Shown here: piece after piece, positions 25,787 to 34,587 of the stretch
Position numbering within the stretch: the stretch's first letter is position 1
How the letters are laid out: the number at the start of each line of letters is the position of its first letter
NCBI GenBank assembly: GCA_005883215.1
Contig: VAYS01000008.1
Span: 22,951-86,950, forward strand
Direction: 5' to 3'
DNA: 64,000 bases
Source of the DNA: Actinomycetota bacterium
GTDB lineage: Bacteria > Actinomycetota > Thermoleophilia > Solirubrobacterales > Solirubrobacteraceae
Position numbers and translations under genes: made by a program
Notes under the pieces: generated by a model
Database searches by the model: none
The model's input: only the letters and a program-made list of their open reading frames with translations
Told to the model about the DNA's origin: nothing

Positions 25787-27601
25787 TCAGCGCCGGCGGC
25801 GGCGCCCGCGCGTACGCGGGCGCTTCTTGGCGCAGCGCTTGACGATGCGGGTGCTGGTGCGGTTGAGCCCGCGGCGGTCGTAGGTCTTGATGCGGATGCG
25901 CTGGCGTGCCGGGCCGGTCAGGGACACCGTCACCCGGCGCAGGTTGCGCCCGCGGCGGTCGATCACCAGGCGCCGCCCCACGTAGACCCGCACGCGCGTG
26001 ATCGGACCGGAGCGCGTGCGGTGAAGCCTGAAGGTCAGGCGCCGCAGGCCGCAACGCCGAGCCGGTGCACGACCGGCGCCCGGGGAGGAGCCGGCGGATG
26101 ATCCACCCGCTTTCGGCCAGACGCTGGCGGCCACGCGCACCGCGTAGAAGCCGCTGCCGCCGTCGCTGTACCAGATCTCGTGGCGCTCGGGAATGATCGT
26201 CGGCTGGGACATGGCGAAGTCGCTGCCGTTGTAGCCGTTCTCGGTGTTGTCGGAAGTCGGCGAGACGAAGTAGCCGATCTCCTTTGGGGCCAGGAGGTTG
26301 GAGACGTCGAACAGCCTCAGGCCCGAGGCGATGAACGAGCAGGCGACGATCTTGGGGTCCACCCGCGAGGGGATGTTGCAGTAGTGCGCCGCGTACCCCT
26401 GTGCGGGGTCCCCGGTGCCTGGGTCGCCCGAGGCGGCGTGGTGCTCGGCGGGCTGGTCGACGGCCAGGCGGATGTTGGCGATCACCCGGGGCTGGGTCTC
26501 GTCGGCGATGTCGATGATGCGCGCGGCCCCGACGGCGTCCGGGTTTCCGGAGGGGTTGAGCGTGCTCGCGTTGTACTCATCGAACTCGAGCAGGTAGGGG
26601 TGGCCGTTCTCGGTGAACGGGATCGCGTTCTGAGGAATCGACACCGAGTTCCAGGTCAGGCGCGCGACCTCGCGCGTCTGCGGGTCGGGCTTGTGGGCTT
26701 GGATCTGGCTGGTGTCGAGGATCATCAGACCGCGGTTGACCGGGTCGGCGATGTAGGCGCGATTGCCGTCGTCGGACAGCGACATCCCGTGGGAGAAGAT
26801 GTTGCCCTGCCAGACCGAGTGAGGGTTGGTGGGGTCGCTGACGTCGATCGCGGTGATCGCCGTGTAGGCCGTCGCGGTCGCATAGAAGGTCTTGCCGTCG
26901 GGGGTAAAGCCGCTCTCGTGCCCCAGCCGGGCGAACGGGCCGGTCGCGTCGAGCACCGGGTGGCGGCAGTCGGCGTGGACGTCATAGACCGAGACGTCGC
27001 CCGGGTAGGTGCTGGGGTTGCCGTTGACGGCGGCGAGGAGCCCGCGGCGGGCGTTGAGGTTCAGCGACTCGTGAGGGGAGATCATCGGCAGCGTGCTGAG
27101 GGTGTCGGTCTGCACCGGGTGGGTTGGGTCGGACATGTCGAGCACGGCGACGCCAATCGACGGCCCGGCGACGTTGATCGCATTGGTCGGAAACAGCAGC
27201 GCGGTGTCATAGAAGGCGCACTCGTGGCCCTGGGCGTCGACATAGCGCAGGACCTTGAAGCCGCCCGAGGTGCCCTGGTGGGCTAGCAGCGTTACGTTGC
27301 ACCAAAGCCCGTTGGCGCCGGTCCCGGCCGGGACGCGCCCCTGGACCCCGGGCTCGGGACGCGAGCCGGGGCCACAGGGAACCTGGGGCGCTGGCTCAAG
27401 CGGTGGCTCGGCGCGCCGGGCGACCGGCGCCATCGCGGGGGTATCGCCCATGCCCTGGCCGAGCGCGAACAGGTCGTTGAGGCCGGGCACCGGCGTGAGG
27501 GGCGATTGCGCCGCGGCGCCCGCCGGCGCGGCCACGAGCGCCGCGAGCATCGCTGCCAGCGTCGCCGCGAGGCGGCCGGAGAATGAGCCGGCAGCGTTCA
27601 T
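25787..27601 (-). CDS. Secreted LVIVD-repeat beta-propeller protein with Arg-rich C-terminal domain
   Basis: A 604-residue protein with signal peptide (LAAMLAALVAAPAGAAA), then repeats of the type GVAVLDMSDPTHPVQ, ITAIDVSDPTNPHSV, ARIIDIADETQPRVI and LRLFDVSNLLAPKEI, which is the LVIVD propeller family of extracellular proteins. Residues about 515-604 form a distinct domain flanked by cysteines (RRCGLRRLTF ... IVKRCAKKRPRTRG) with a run of arginines at the very end, the same layout as in the esterase at 9669. Transcribed alone. Confidence 0.82.
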   Translation of the reverse strand: MNAAGSFSGRLAATLAAMLAALVAAPAGAAAQSPLTPVPGLNDLFALGQGMGDTPAMAPVARRAEPPLEPAPQVPCGPGSRPEPGVQGRVPAGTGANGLWCNVTLLAHQGTSGGFKVLRYVDAQGHECAFYDTALLFPTNAINVAGPSIGVAVLDMSDPTHPVQTDTLSTLPMISPHESLNLNARRGLLAAVNGNPSTYPGDVSVYDVHADCRHPVLDATGPFARLGHESGFTPDGKTFYATATAYTAITAIDVSDPTNPHSVWQGNIFSHGMSLSDDGNRAYIADPVNRGLMILDTSQIQAHKPDPQTREVARLTWNSVSIPQNAIPFTENGHPYLLEFDEYNASTLNPSGNPDAVGAARIIDIADETQPRVIANIRLAVDQPAEHHAASGDPGTGDPAQGYAAHYCNIPSRVDPKIVACSFIASGLRLFDVSNLLAPKEIGYFVSPTSDNTENGYNGSDFAMSQPTIIPERHEIWYSDGGSGFYAVRVAASVWPKAGGSSAGSSPGAGRAPARRCGLRRLTFRLHRTRSGPITRVRVYVGRRLVIDRRGRNLRRVTVSLTGPARQRIRIKTYDRRGLNRTSTRIVKRCAKKRPRTRGRRRRR

Positions 27602-27662
27602 CCGAGCCGGGCCGGTATAGCACCTCGCCGCCGGCCGAGGCGCCGGTGCGGGCCGCCGAGCG

Positions 27663-28082
27663 TCAACCGGGTTTGCTCGGCTCCTGGGGCAGGCCGACTG
27701 CGTCGAGGGCCTGGGATACCGAGGCGTAGGATCGAACCCTTAGGGCTTTGCCGTCGCGGATCGTCCATACCTGCGCGGCTTCCTGGTGGACCGGGATGCC
27801 CGTGCCCTTGCCCTTGGCGGTGACGCGCACGGCGACCACCACCACGTCGTCTACGTCCCAAACGCGTCCCGGCTCGAAACGGATCTCGTCCATCGCGTCC
27901 TGAAACGACCGGAAGTAGCGGCGCAGGCCCTCGTGGCCCCGGTAGGTGTCCGGCTCGGCGGAGAGCTCAGGGGGTATCTCCGCTGCGAAGTCCGGGTCGA
28001 TGAAGTCGAGCAGAGCCTCGAGGTCCTCGCCGTTTATCGCCTCGAAGCCCCGGCGTAACGCGTCTACGTTCTCCTGCGACAT
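27663..28082 (-). CDS. SnoaL/NTF2-like protein
   Basis: A 139-residue product starting SQENVDALRRGFEAINGEDL, followed by DFIDPDFAAEIPPE, YRGHEGLRRYFRSFQDAMDE and VWTIRDGKALRVRSYASVSQALDAVGL, the typical SnoaL-like polyketide-cyclase fold. Paralogous in pattern to the gene at 22768. ATG at 28082 chosen as the first residue of the conserved helix. Substrate unknown. Confidence 0.82.
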   Translation of the reverse strand: MSQENVDALRRGFEAINGEDLEALLDFIDPDFAAEIPPELSAEPDTYRGHEGLRRYFRSFQDAMDEIRFEPGRVWDVDDVVVVAVRVTAKGKGTGIPVHQEAAQVWTIRDGKALRVRSYASVSQALDAVGLPQEPSKPG

Positions 28083-28214
28083 CCCCGTCAGTATCGCGCC
28101 TGCCCTCGGACTCGCACCGCCCACAATGAGCCCGCCAGCGCCGGTTGCCCTCGACCGCCATGCGGCCCGTGCGCCCGGTGACGGGTAAGCGAGCCGATCA
28201 GAAAGGCTTCAGGA

Positions 28215-28982
28215 ATGCGTGGGCTGTCCACCGACCAGCGGGATTGGCACGACCTTGGGTTACTGGATCCGCTTTGGGCGGTCTGGTCGATCCCCGAGTA
28301 CCGCTTCGGCGGCGGAGACCTAGAGGGCTTTTTCCGCCGCGGGGAGGAGGAGGTCGCCGCGCTCCTAGCCGAGGCCCAAGGCAACCACGGCTTACCCAAG
28401 CGACGGGAGCGAGCGCTTGATTTCGGCTGCGGTGTCGGGCGTTTGACGCGAGCCCTCGGGCGTCGCTTCGACGCGGTGACCGGGGTCGACATCTCCCGGT
28501 CGATGATCGAGGCGGCAAAGTCGCTCAACCCGGGTCACGCCAATTGCTCGTTTGAGCTGAACGCGGGAGAAGACCTCGACCGGTTCGCCAACGGTCATTT
28601 CGACCTCGTATGCAGCCTCATCACGCTCCAGCACGTTTCGCGGCGAGCCGCGGTCAGGCGCTACATCTCGGAGTTTGTGCGCGTTACGGCGCCCGGTGGG
28701 TTAGTCGTCTTTCAGCTTCCTACCCACGTGGCGTGGCGAATTCGATTTCATCCGCGTCGTCCCGCCTACCACGCCCTGCGGGCTCTGGGATTCCCGATCG
28801 AGCTGCTCTACCGCCGCGGCCTTTACAGCATGGCGCTGACCTCGCTGAGCCAGGCCGAAGTGCTCCGCACCGTGCAAGCCAGCGGGGGCACGCTCCTGGC
28901 GTGTCAGCCCGACCAACGCAGCGGTACCCCGTTCATCCCCAGCAATACCTACTACGTCACCCCGACCCAGACCTTGAGATAG
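28215..28982 (+). CDS. Class I SAM-dependent methyltransferase
   Basis: A 255-residue Rossmann-fold methyltransferase with motif I ALDFGCGVGRLTRALG, the acidic residue of motif II (GVDISRSMIE), and motif IV/V FDLVCSLITLQHVSRR with APGGLVVFQLP. These are the SAM-binding residues of the UbiE/Methyltransf_11 clan. The acceptor is not predictable; the C-terminal part is basic and may contact a lipid or sugar substrate. Confidence 0.85.
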   Translation: MRGLSTDQRDWHDLGLLDPLWAVWSIPEYRFGGGDLEGFFRRGEEEVAALLAEAQGNHGLPKRRERALDFGCGVGRLTRALGRRFDAVTGVDISRSMIEAAKSLNPGHANCSFELNAGEDLDRFANGHFDLVCSLITLQHVSRRAAVRRYISEFVRVTAPGGLVVFQLPTHVAWRIRFHPRRPAYHALRALGFPIELLYRRGLYSMALTSLSQAEVLRTVQASGGTLLACQPDQRSGTPFIPSNTYYVTPTQTLR

Positions 28983-29059
28983 CCGGCGCGGTTTCCCTCG
29001 CGCGCGGGCGCACGCGCGCGAGGTAGCTGTGCGAGATAGAGGGTGCCCGGTCGGGGCCG

Positions 29060-29521
29060 ATGGCCACCGGACGGCGTCGGTCCGTAAGCTTGCGCTTTGT
29101 GTCGATGACCGAGGCGTTCCTGCGGGTGCATCAGTGGCTGTATGTGCGAAGTGATGGGCGGGTGGGGCAGGGCATGATCGGCGTGCCCACGCTGCTGCTG
29201 CGCACGACCGGGCGGCGGTCGGGGGCGACACGGACAAACGCGCTCGTCTACGCGCGCGACGGCGAGGACTTTCTGCTCGTCGCCTCCAACGGGGGCGCCG
29301 ACCGGCCGCCGGCGTGGCTGCACAACGTGCAGGCGAGTCCCGAGGTGGAGCTGCAGGTCGGGCGAGAGCGCCGCAGGGGCACGGCTCGAGTGGTCGACCG
29401 CTCGGATGCGGCCTACCAGCGGCTGTGGCGGATCGTCAACGAAAACAACCGCGACCGCTATGCCGCCTACCAGACCAAGACCGCCCGTTCGATCCCGGTC
29501 ATCGCCGTCACGCCCACCTGA
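29060..29521 (+). CDS. F420-type nitroreductase family protein (DDN fold)
   Basis: A 153-residue protein of the deazaflavin-dependent nitroreductase family: TLLLRTTGRRSGATRTNALVYARDGED, LLVASNGGADRPPAWLHNVQ and a terminal TARSIPVIAV. Members reduce quinones or nitro compounds with F420H2. Starts at ATG 29060, GTG 29099 and ATG 29105 are all possible. Together with the gene at 8415 it suggests that the host makes coenzyme F420. Confidence 0.88.
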   Translation: MATGRRRSVSLRFVSMTEAFLRVHQWLYVRSDGRVGQGMIGVPTLLLRTTGRRSGATRTNALVYARDGEDFLLVASNGGADRPPAWLHNVQASPEVELQVGRERRRGTARVVDRSDAAYQRLWRIVNENNRDRYAAYQTKTARSIPVIAVTPT

Positions 29522-29537
29522 GGCAGAGGGGCGCGCC

Positions 29538-29837
29538 CTACTTGACGTAGTGATGAAGGAGCTGGAGCTCGACCCGCTCCGACGAGCTGGCCAGTAGCGG
29601 CTGGACGCGGTCGTTGAAGGCGGCGAACTCGGGGTCGCTGTTGACGGCGTCGGCGGCCTGGCGATCGGCGAAGACCCCAATGCCGCGAACGACGCCGGCC
29701 GCCTCGTCTCCGAGGATCAGCACGTTCTCCAGGGCGGGCTGCTCGCTGAGAAAGCGGCGCGCAAACTCGGAATACACCTCGGCTACCTGCTCGAAGTGGC
29801 CGGGTTTGGCGTGCAGGGTGAACTCGGCTACGTGCAT
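29538..29837 (-). CDS. ABM-domain (antibiotic biosynthesis monooxygenase-like) protein
   Basis: A 99-residue single-domain protein: MHVAEFTLHAKPGHFEQVAE, followed by GDEAAGVVRGIGVFADRQAADAV and a last strand with LLHHYV. The alternation of strands and helices is that of the dimeric ABM/ferredoxin-like fold. AAAGGA precedes the ATG. Convergent with the DDN-type gene at 29060, with a 16-bp gap. Confidence 0.72.
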   Translation of the reverse strand: MHVAEFTLHAKPGHFEQVAEVYSEFARRFLSEQPALENVLILGDEAAGVVRGIGVFADRQAADAVNSDPEFAAFNDRVQPLLASSSERVELQLLHHYVK

Positions 29838-29957
29838 CTGACGATCCTTTCTCGGTGGACGAGGCCTGGCGGGGGCTCGGCCTCTGGCGAGGCGGCTTGG
29901 GTCAGCGGCGGCGGATCAGCCTATTCGGGAGGCCGCCCGGCGTGAGCTCCAGCAGGG

Positions 29958-30500
29958 CTACTGGGAAGGCATGAACGGGATGATGAAGGCGCTCGAGAGC
30001 ACGTAGTACCAGACCATGAACGCCAGTAGTCCGAGGGTGGCCGAGACGACCACCACCCGGGTCAGCGCACCCTGCGCCTGCTCGTGTCCCGCGCGCCGGC
30101 GCAGCGAGACCCAGACCCTGTCGATCCGGTTTAGCGCCTTGGCCGCGAGGGCCTCGGTCAGCGCCAGGCCGAGCAGGGCGACGCCGCCGCCCGCCACGAG
30201 CGAGTCGGTCCCGTCGTAGACGCGTCCGGCGATCCAGATCCAGGCCAGCGGAATCGCCGCCCACATCAACAGCGACCCGATCACCTCGCCCGCCAATAGG
30301 GCGCCGCTGGCGGTGGTCGCCGCCAGCCTCGCCGGGCCAGGCTGTCTTAGCCACGACGCCAGCGGCTCGAGCTTCCGCGAAGCTGCCCCGGTCGCCTTCG
30401 TGTCCGTCCGTCCTGGCGGCGCGGCGAGTCGCCAAGGCAGAGCGGCGAGGGCGGGCTCGCCCGCGGCAGCCACACTCCTTCCGGGCATCGGCCCTCCCAC
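29958..30500 (-). CDS. Membrane protein, hypothetical
   Basis: A 180-residue protein with a basic N-terminus and three hydrophobic segments (GEVIGSLLMWAAIPLAWIWI; AGGGVALLGLALTEALAA; VVSATLGLLAFMVWYYVLSS), with a positively charged loop between the second and third. No family is recognised. Starts at 30500 and 30488 are both ATG. Confidence 0.6.
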   Translation of the reverse strand: MGGPMPGRSVAAAGEPALAALPWRLAAPPGRTDTKATGAASRKLEPLASWLRQPGPARLAATTASGALLAGEVIGSLLMWAAIPLAWIWIAGRVYDGTDSLVAGGGVALLGLALTEALAAKALNRIDRVWVSLRRRAGHEQAQGALTRVVVVSATLGLLAFMVWYYVLSSAFIIPFMPSQ

Positions 30501-30549
30501 GGGGACAACTTATACCGGTGAGATCCGCGGCCCGCGCCGGGGGCGCGGC

Positions 30550-31110
30550 TCACATCCTGGGTAGCGCCTTCGCCGCGAGCTGCTCCTCCGCGCCCACCAC
30601 ATCCGGCACGCCGATGACGGCGATCCGGACGTAGGCATCGCCCTTTAGGACGCTGAGCGACGCGTAGCCGTCGTAGTAGGCCTGGTCCCCGAGGCCGGCG
30701 ATGGGCTGAGCCGATACCCGGGCGCGGTAGTCGTTGAACAGGCCCTTCGCCTGCGCTCCCCGGACCAGGACGACGCGCACGCTGTCGGACAGAGGGACAT
30801 CCGGGTTGGCTCGGGCAGGGGCGCCAGGTCCGTAGTAGACACAGGCCACACCCCCCTCGACGGTGGCTCGCCCGCGGACGGGCGCCCCTACGGCGTGTCC
30901 GAGCGCATGGGCGGCCTGTGCCCGGGTGATCACCGCGCAGGAGTCCGCCGGCGCCGGCGGGCTAGCCGGGGTGCTCGCCGGCTGGCGGCTGGGGGTGCTC
31001 GCCCGCTGGCTGGTGCTGCTGTTCGAGCACCCGGCGAGCGCGACGACCATCGCCAGCAACCCGGCCTCTGCCGGCGCCCGCCAAGCAGCGCCCCTGCCCG
31101 GAAGGTTCAT
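30550..31110 (-). CDS. DUF3558-like lipoprotein
   Basis: The 186-residue product has a lipoprotein signal (GLLAMVVALAGCSNSST), a Ser/Thr/Pro linker and a domain beginning ADSCAVITRAQAAHALGHAVG with GGVACVYYGPG later; this C-x-(LIT/ITR)-x-A-A-x-A-LG ... C pattern is that of DUF3558/PknH-sensor-like envelope lipoproteins. AGCGGAGGGGACG precedes the ATG at 31110, fixing the start. The role is unknown. Confidence 0.75.
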   Translation of the reverse strand: MNLPGRGAAWRAPAEAGLLAMVVALAGCSNSSTSQRASTPSRQPASTPASPPAPADSCAVITRAQAAHALGHAVGAPVRGRATVEGGVACVYYGPGAPARANPDVPLSDSVRVVLVRGAQAKGLFNDYRARVSAQPIAGLGDQAYYDGYASLSVLKGDAYVRIAVIGVPDVVGAEEQLAAKALPRM

Positions 31111-31306
31111 CGTCCCCTCCGCTCTCTCTCGTCTGCCTCGATCGGGACCGGCTCGCTGTGGAAGCCATCGACCAAGGGCTGGTCGATAATAACCACGCCA
31201 TCCGCAGACGCGGACTTGGTCGCTCGGAAAGGCGCTTGCGCCGAGGTCCGGACACGTTCCAAACGCACTCACCGCTCCTCGCTCTCATCCCCGGCCCCGC
31301 CTGCCG

Positions 31307-31966
31307 ATGACCGCGCCCGCCGCCGTGATCTTCGACCTGGACGGCGTGCTGATCGACTCCGAGACGGTTTGGAACGAGGCTCGGCGGGAGCTGGTCGAGC
31401 GCAGCGGGGGGACGTGGAGAGAGGATGCGCAGCGGGCGATGATGGGCATGAGCTCGATCGAATGGTCGCGCTACATGAGCGACGAGCTCGGCGTGCCGAT
31501 GTCCAGGCAGGCCATCTCCGAGGCGGTCGTGGAGAGCCTGGAGAGCCGCTACCGCGCGGAGCTCCCGCTGATCGCTGGCGCGCGTGAGGCCGTCCTGCGT
31601 CTGGCCGGGCGATGGCCCCTGGGGCTCGCCTCCTCGGCCAACGGCTCGATCATCGAGCTCGTGCTGCGGGAGTCCGGGTTGGCGGACCGCTTCGACGCCA
31701 CGGTCTCCTCCGAGGAGGTGAGCCGCGGCAAGCCCGCCCCCGACGTCTATCTCGAGGCGGCTCGGAGGCTGGACAGGGACCCCGCCCTGTGCGTCGCGGT
31801 CGAGGACTCATCCAATGGCCTGCGCGCCGCCGCCGAGGCTGGCATGGGGGTCATCGCGATTCCCAATCGGGCCTTCCCCCCCGACCCCGATGCGCTGGGG
31901 AGCGCCGATGTGGTTCTGGAGTCGATCGACGGGCTCGACGCCGCGGTCGTTGCCAGGTTGGAGTAA
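31307..31966 (+). CDS. HAD-superfamily phosphatase / phosphoglucomutase-like hydrolase
   Basis: A 219-residue HAD subfamily IA enzyme with motif I VIFDLDGVLIDSE, motif II LGLASSAN, motif III Lys in SRGKPAPDVYLEA and motif IV VAVEDSSNG. The cap domain at about 15-80 is of the helical C1 type. Related enzymes include beta-phosphoglucomutase and various sugar-phosphate phosphatases. The ATG at 31307 is six residues before motif I. Confidence 0.88.
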   Translation: MTAPAAVIFDLDGVLIDSETVWNEARRELVERSGGTWREDAQRAMMGMSSIEWSRYMSDELGVPMSRQAISEAVVESLESRYRAELPLIAGAREAVLRLAGRWPLGLASSANGSIIELVLRESGLADRFDATVSSEEVSRGKPAPDVYLEAARRLDRDPALCVAVEDSSNGLRAAAEAGMGVIAIPNRAFPPDPDALGSADVVLESIDGLDAAVVARLE

Positions 31967-32135
31967 ATCGCCAGGCGCTCTCGACGCTTGCGGGGCCAAG
32001 GGCAGGATGAGGGCGTAGCCGCCTGAGCGGCGCCTCGCCGAGGTCGGCGACGCGGCGCGGGGCCAGACGGAAGAATGCCGCCGATGGCGCTCCGCGACCG
32101 TCTGCACATGCCCAGCCCGCGAACGCTGCCCTGGC

Positions 32136-34502
32136 ATGGCTCCTGGGTCTAAACCGCCGGAGCCGCCGGAGTTCAGGCCGGCGACTCCTACCGGCGTGGC
32201 CTGGGAGGTCGCCCGCCTCGGTGAGCTGACCGGCGAGCGCGTTCCCCCTCTCACGGCCGTAAAGCGGCTGCTCATCGGCCGGCCCATGAGCGCCGAGCAG
32301 ATGGGGGAGACGCTGCTGTCCAAGACGCTGGCGCTCCCGATCTTTGCCTCGGACGCGCTCTCGTCGGTGGCCTACGCGACCGAGGCGGCGCTACTCGTGC
32401 TGCTGGCTGCCTCGGCCACCGCTCGCGGCACCGTGGTACCGATTTCGATCGCCATCTCGGTGCTGCTGGTGGTGGTCGCCGCGTCCTACCGCCAGACCGT
32501 CCGGGCCTATCAGGGCAACGGAGGGGCTTACGTCGTCGCGCGCGAGAACCTGGGGGTGATGGCCTCGCTGGTCGCGGCGGCGGCTCTGCTGATCGACTAT
32601 GTCCTTACCGTCGCCGTGTCGATCAGCGGTGGCATCGACGCCCTCAGGTCGCTCGCCCCCTCGATCAACCATCTACGGCTGGAGCTCGCGCTCGGCCTGC
32701 TGGCGCTTCTGGTCATCGCCAATCTCCGAGGTCTGCGCGAGGCGGGGCTGCTCTTTGCCCTGCCCACCTATGGGTTTGTCCTCTCCGTGCTGGCTGTGCT
32801 GGGCGCCGGCGCGGCGAGGTGCACCATCGACGGCTGCCCCCACGCCTACCAGCCGCAACCGGTCAAGTCCGGCATGGGCGCTTTGGGGGTGTTCATCGTC
32901 TTGAAGGCGTTCGCCAAGGGATCGAGCGCGCTCACCGGGGTGGAGGCGATCGCCAACGGCGTGAACGCGTTTCGACCGCCCCAGGCGCGCAACGCCGCGC
33001 GCACCCTGGTGGTGATGGCGGGGATCGCGGTGGTGCTGTTCATGGGCCTCTCGCTGCTGTCCTCGGGCATGCATGCCACTCCCACCCCGGAGGGCGGAAG
33101 CGGGCCCACCGTCCTGGCCCAGGTGGCCAAGGCCGCCTTCTCGCCCACCAACGCCGAGACCGTCCCCTTCTGGATCGTGCAGATCTTCACCGTGGCGATC
33201 CTCGTGCTGGCGGCCAACACGTCGTTTCAGGGCTTTCCGCGCCTGGCCAGCATCATGGCCCGTGACCGCGTGTTCCCCACCCAGTTTTCCAACATGGGAG
33301 ATCGCCTGGTCAACTCCAACGGCATCCTCGTTCTCGCCGTCCTGGCCGCCGCGATCATCGTGGCCTTCGACGCCGACACGCAGCGCATCGTCGACCTCTA
33401 CGTGGTGGGCGTCTTCATCGCCTTTACGCTCTCCCAAACCGGGATGGCGCTGCACTGGCGGCGCGAGCGCGCCCCCGGGTGGCGCCGCCGGGCGACGCTC
33501 AACGGCTTCGGCGCGACGCTCACCGCGCTGGTCGCCGTGGTGGCCACGGTGACCAAGTTCTTCGAGGGGATGTACGCCGTCCTGATCGGCGTGATCCTGA
33601 TCGTCCTCGCCTGCTACGGGATTCGCCGTCACTACCGCCGCGTTCGACGTCGCCTGGAGGCGGCCGCGCCCTCGATCGCGGCGGCCGGACCCGGGCACAA
33701 CGAGGTAGTCGTCTACGTCGAGCGCATGGACGATGCGACCCGCCGCGCCATCTCCTACGCCCAGGCGATCTCCAGCGGGCCGATGCGGGGGGTGCATATT
33801 CCCTTCCGCCGCCAGCGCGAGGATCTCGGCGGCGAGTGGGCCAAGGCCGCTGGCGAGAGCCCGCTCATCGAACTGCCGCTCGTGGACAACCGGGCGGAAA
33901 CGGTGCTCGAGCACGTATGGGCGTTGCACCGCGACGAGCGGCATTTCGTCACCGTCGTGATCCCCGAGCAGTTCGAGCGCCGCTCCTGGACCATGGAGCT
34001 GCGCCAGGGAACAGAGCTCTCGCTCAAGCTCCAGCTCCAGCGCGAGCCCGGGGTGGCGACCGCCGATGTTCCCTACCTGGCCTCCGACGAGGCCGGGCAG
34101 CCGCCCACCCGCGTGGTTTCGCGGGTCTTGGTCTCGGGCGGCGGCGCGGCCACCGCCCGGGCGGTCAACTACGCCCGCGCGCTGGGCATCGACGACGTCA
34201 AGGCGCTCTCGTTCCCCTTCGACCGGGACGAGAGGGCCGAGCTCGAGCGCGGCTGGAAGGCCGCCGAGGACTTTCCCCTGCAGGTAATCGAAGCGCCGTA
34301 CCGGGACCTGGGCGCGCCCCTGCTCGCCTACATCAGGATGCTCAAGGCAGACCCGGAGGTGCTGGTGTCGATCGTCATGCCCGAGGTGATCTTCGGAGGC
34401 TGGCGGCGAGCCCTGCACAACCAGCGGGCCTTTCACATCCGTCGCCTGCTCCTGTTCGAGCCGCGGGTGGTCCTGACCAGCATCCCCTACCAAATGCTCT
34501 AG
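32136..34502 (+). CDS. APC-family permease with large cytoplasmic C-terminal domain
   Basis: The 788-residue protein has about 12 hydrophobic segments between residues 60 and 500. The first, after ALPIFASDALSSVAYATEAAL, carries the APC signature, and YQGNGGAYVVARENLG resembles the substrate-binding TM3 region of amino acid/polyamine permeases. Residues from about 510 onward form a soluble domain with two similar halves (HNEVVVYVERMDDATRRAISYAQ; SRVLVSGGGAATARAVNYAR), resembling UspA-like modules. It is likely an amino acid or K+-linked importer; substrate unknown. Confidence 0.85.
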   Translation: MAPGSKPPEPPEFRPATPTGVAWEVARLGELTGERVPPLTAVKRLLIGRPMSAEQMGETLLSKTLALPIFASDALSSVAYATEAALLVLLAASATARGTVVPISIAISVLLVVVAASYRQTVRAYQGNGGAYVVARENLGVMASLVAAAALLIDYVLTVAVSISGGIDALRSLAPSINHLRLELALGLLALLVIANLRGLREAGLLFALPTYGFVLSVLAVLGAGAARCTIDGCPHAYQPQPVKSGMGALGVFIVLKAFAKGSSALTGVEAIANGVNAFRPPQARNAARTLVVMAGIAVVLFMGLSLLSSGMHATPTPEGGSGPTVLAQVAKAAFSPTNAETVPFWIVQIFTVAILVLAANTSFQGFPRLASIMARDRVFPTQFSNMGDRLVNSNGILVLAVLAAAIIVAFDADTQRIVDLYVVGVFIAFTLSQTGMALHWRRERAPGWRRRATLNGFGATLTALVAVVATVTKFFEGMYAVLIGVILIVLACYGIRRHYRRVRRRLEAAAPSIAAAGPGHNEVVVYVERMDDATRRAISYAQAISSGPMRGVHIPFRRQREDLGGEWAKAAGESPLIELPLVDNRAETVLEHVWALHRDERHFVTVVIPEQFERRSWTMELRQGTELSLKLQLQREPGVATADVPYLASDEAGQPPTRVVSRVLVSGGGAATARAVNYARALGIDDVKALSFPFDRDERAELERGWKAAEDFPLQVIEAPYRDLGAPLLAYIRMLKADPEVLVSIVMPEVIFGGWRRALHNQRAFHIRRLLLFEPRVVLTSIPYQML

Positions 34503-34519
34503 CGATGGCCGCGAGCAAG

Positions 34520-34561
34520 CCCGGCTCGGCCGCGAACGGCCCCGGCTCGGCCGCGAACGGG
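34520..34561. repeat. Two tandem copies of a 21-bp unit
   Basis: The unit CCCGGCTCGGCCGCGAACGG plus one base occurs at 34520-34540 and 34541-34561, immediately after the permease stop. In one plus-strand frame it reads PGSAANG twice, inside a 28-codon frame (34505-34591) that I do not call a gene. Confidence 0.6.
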
Positions 34562-34587
34562 CCCCGGGTCGGGCGCGAGCGGTGGCC

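Noticed and set aside
26180..27286. Open frame of 368 codons on the plus strand
   Set aside because: Antisense to the LVIVD-repeat protein, whose motifs and signal peptide are clear; the plus-strand product is Val/Gly/Arg-rich without a domain.
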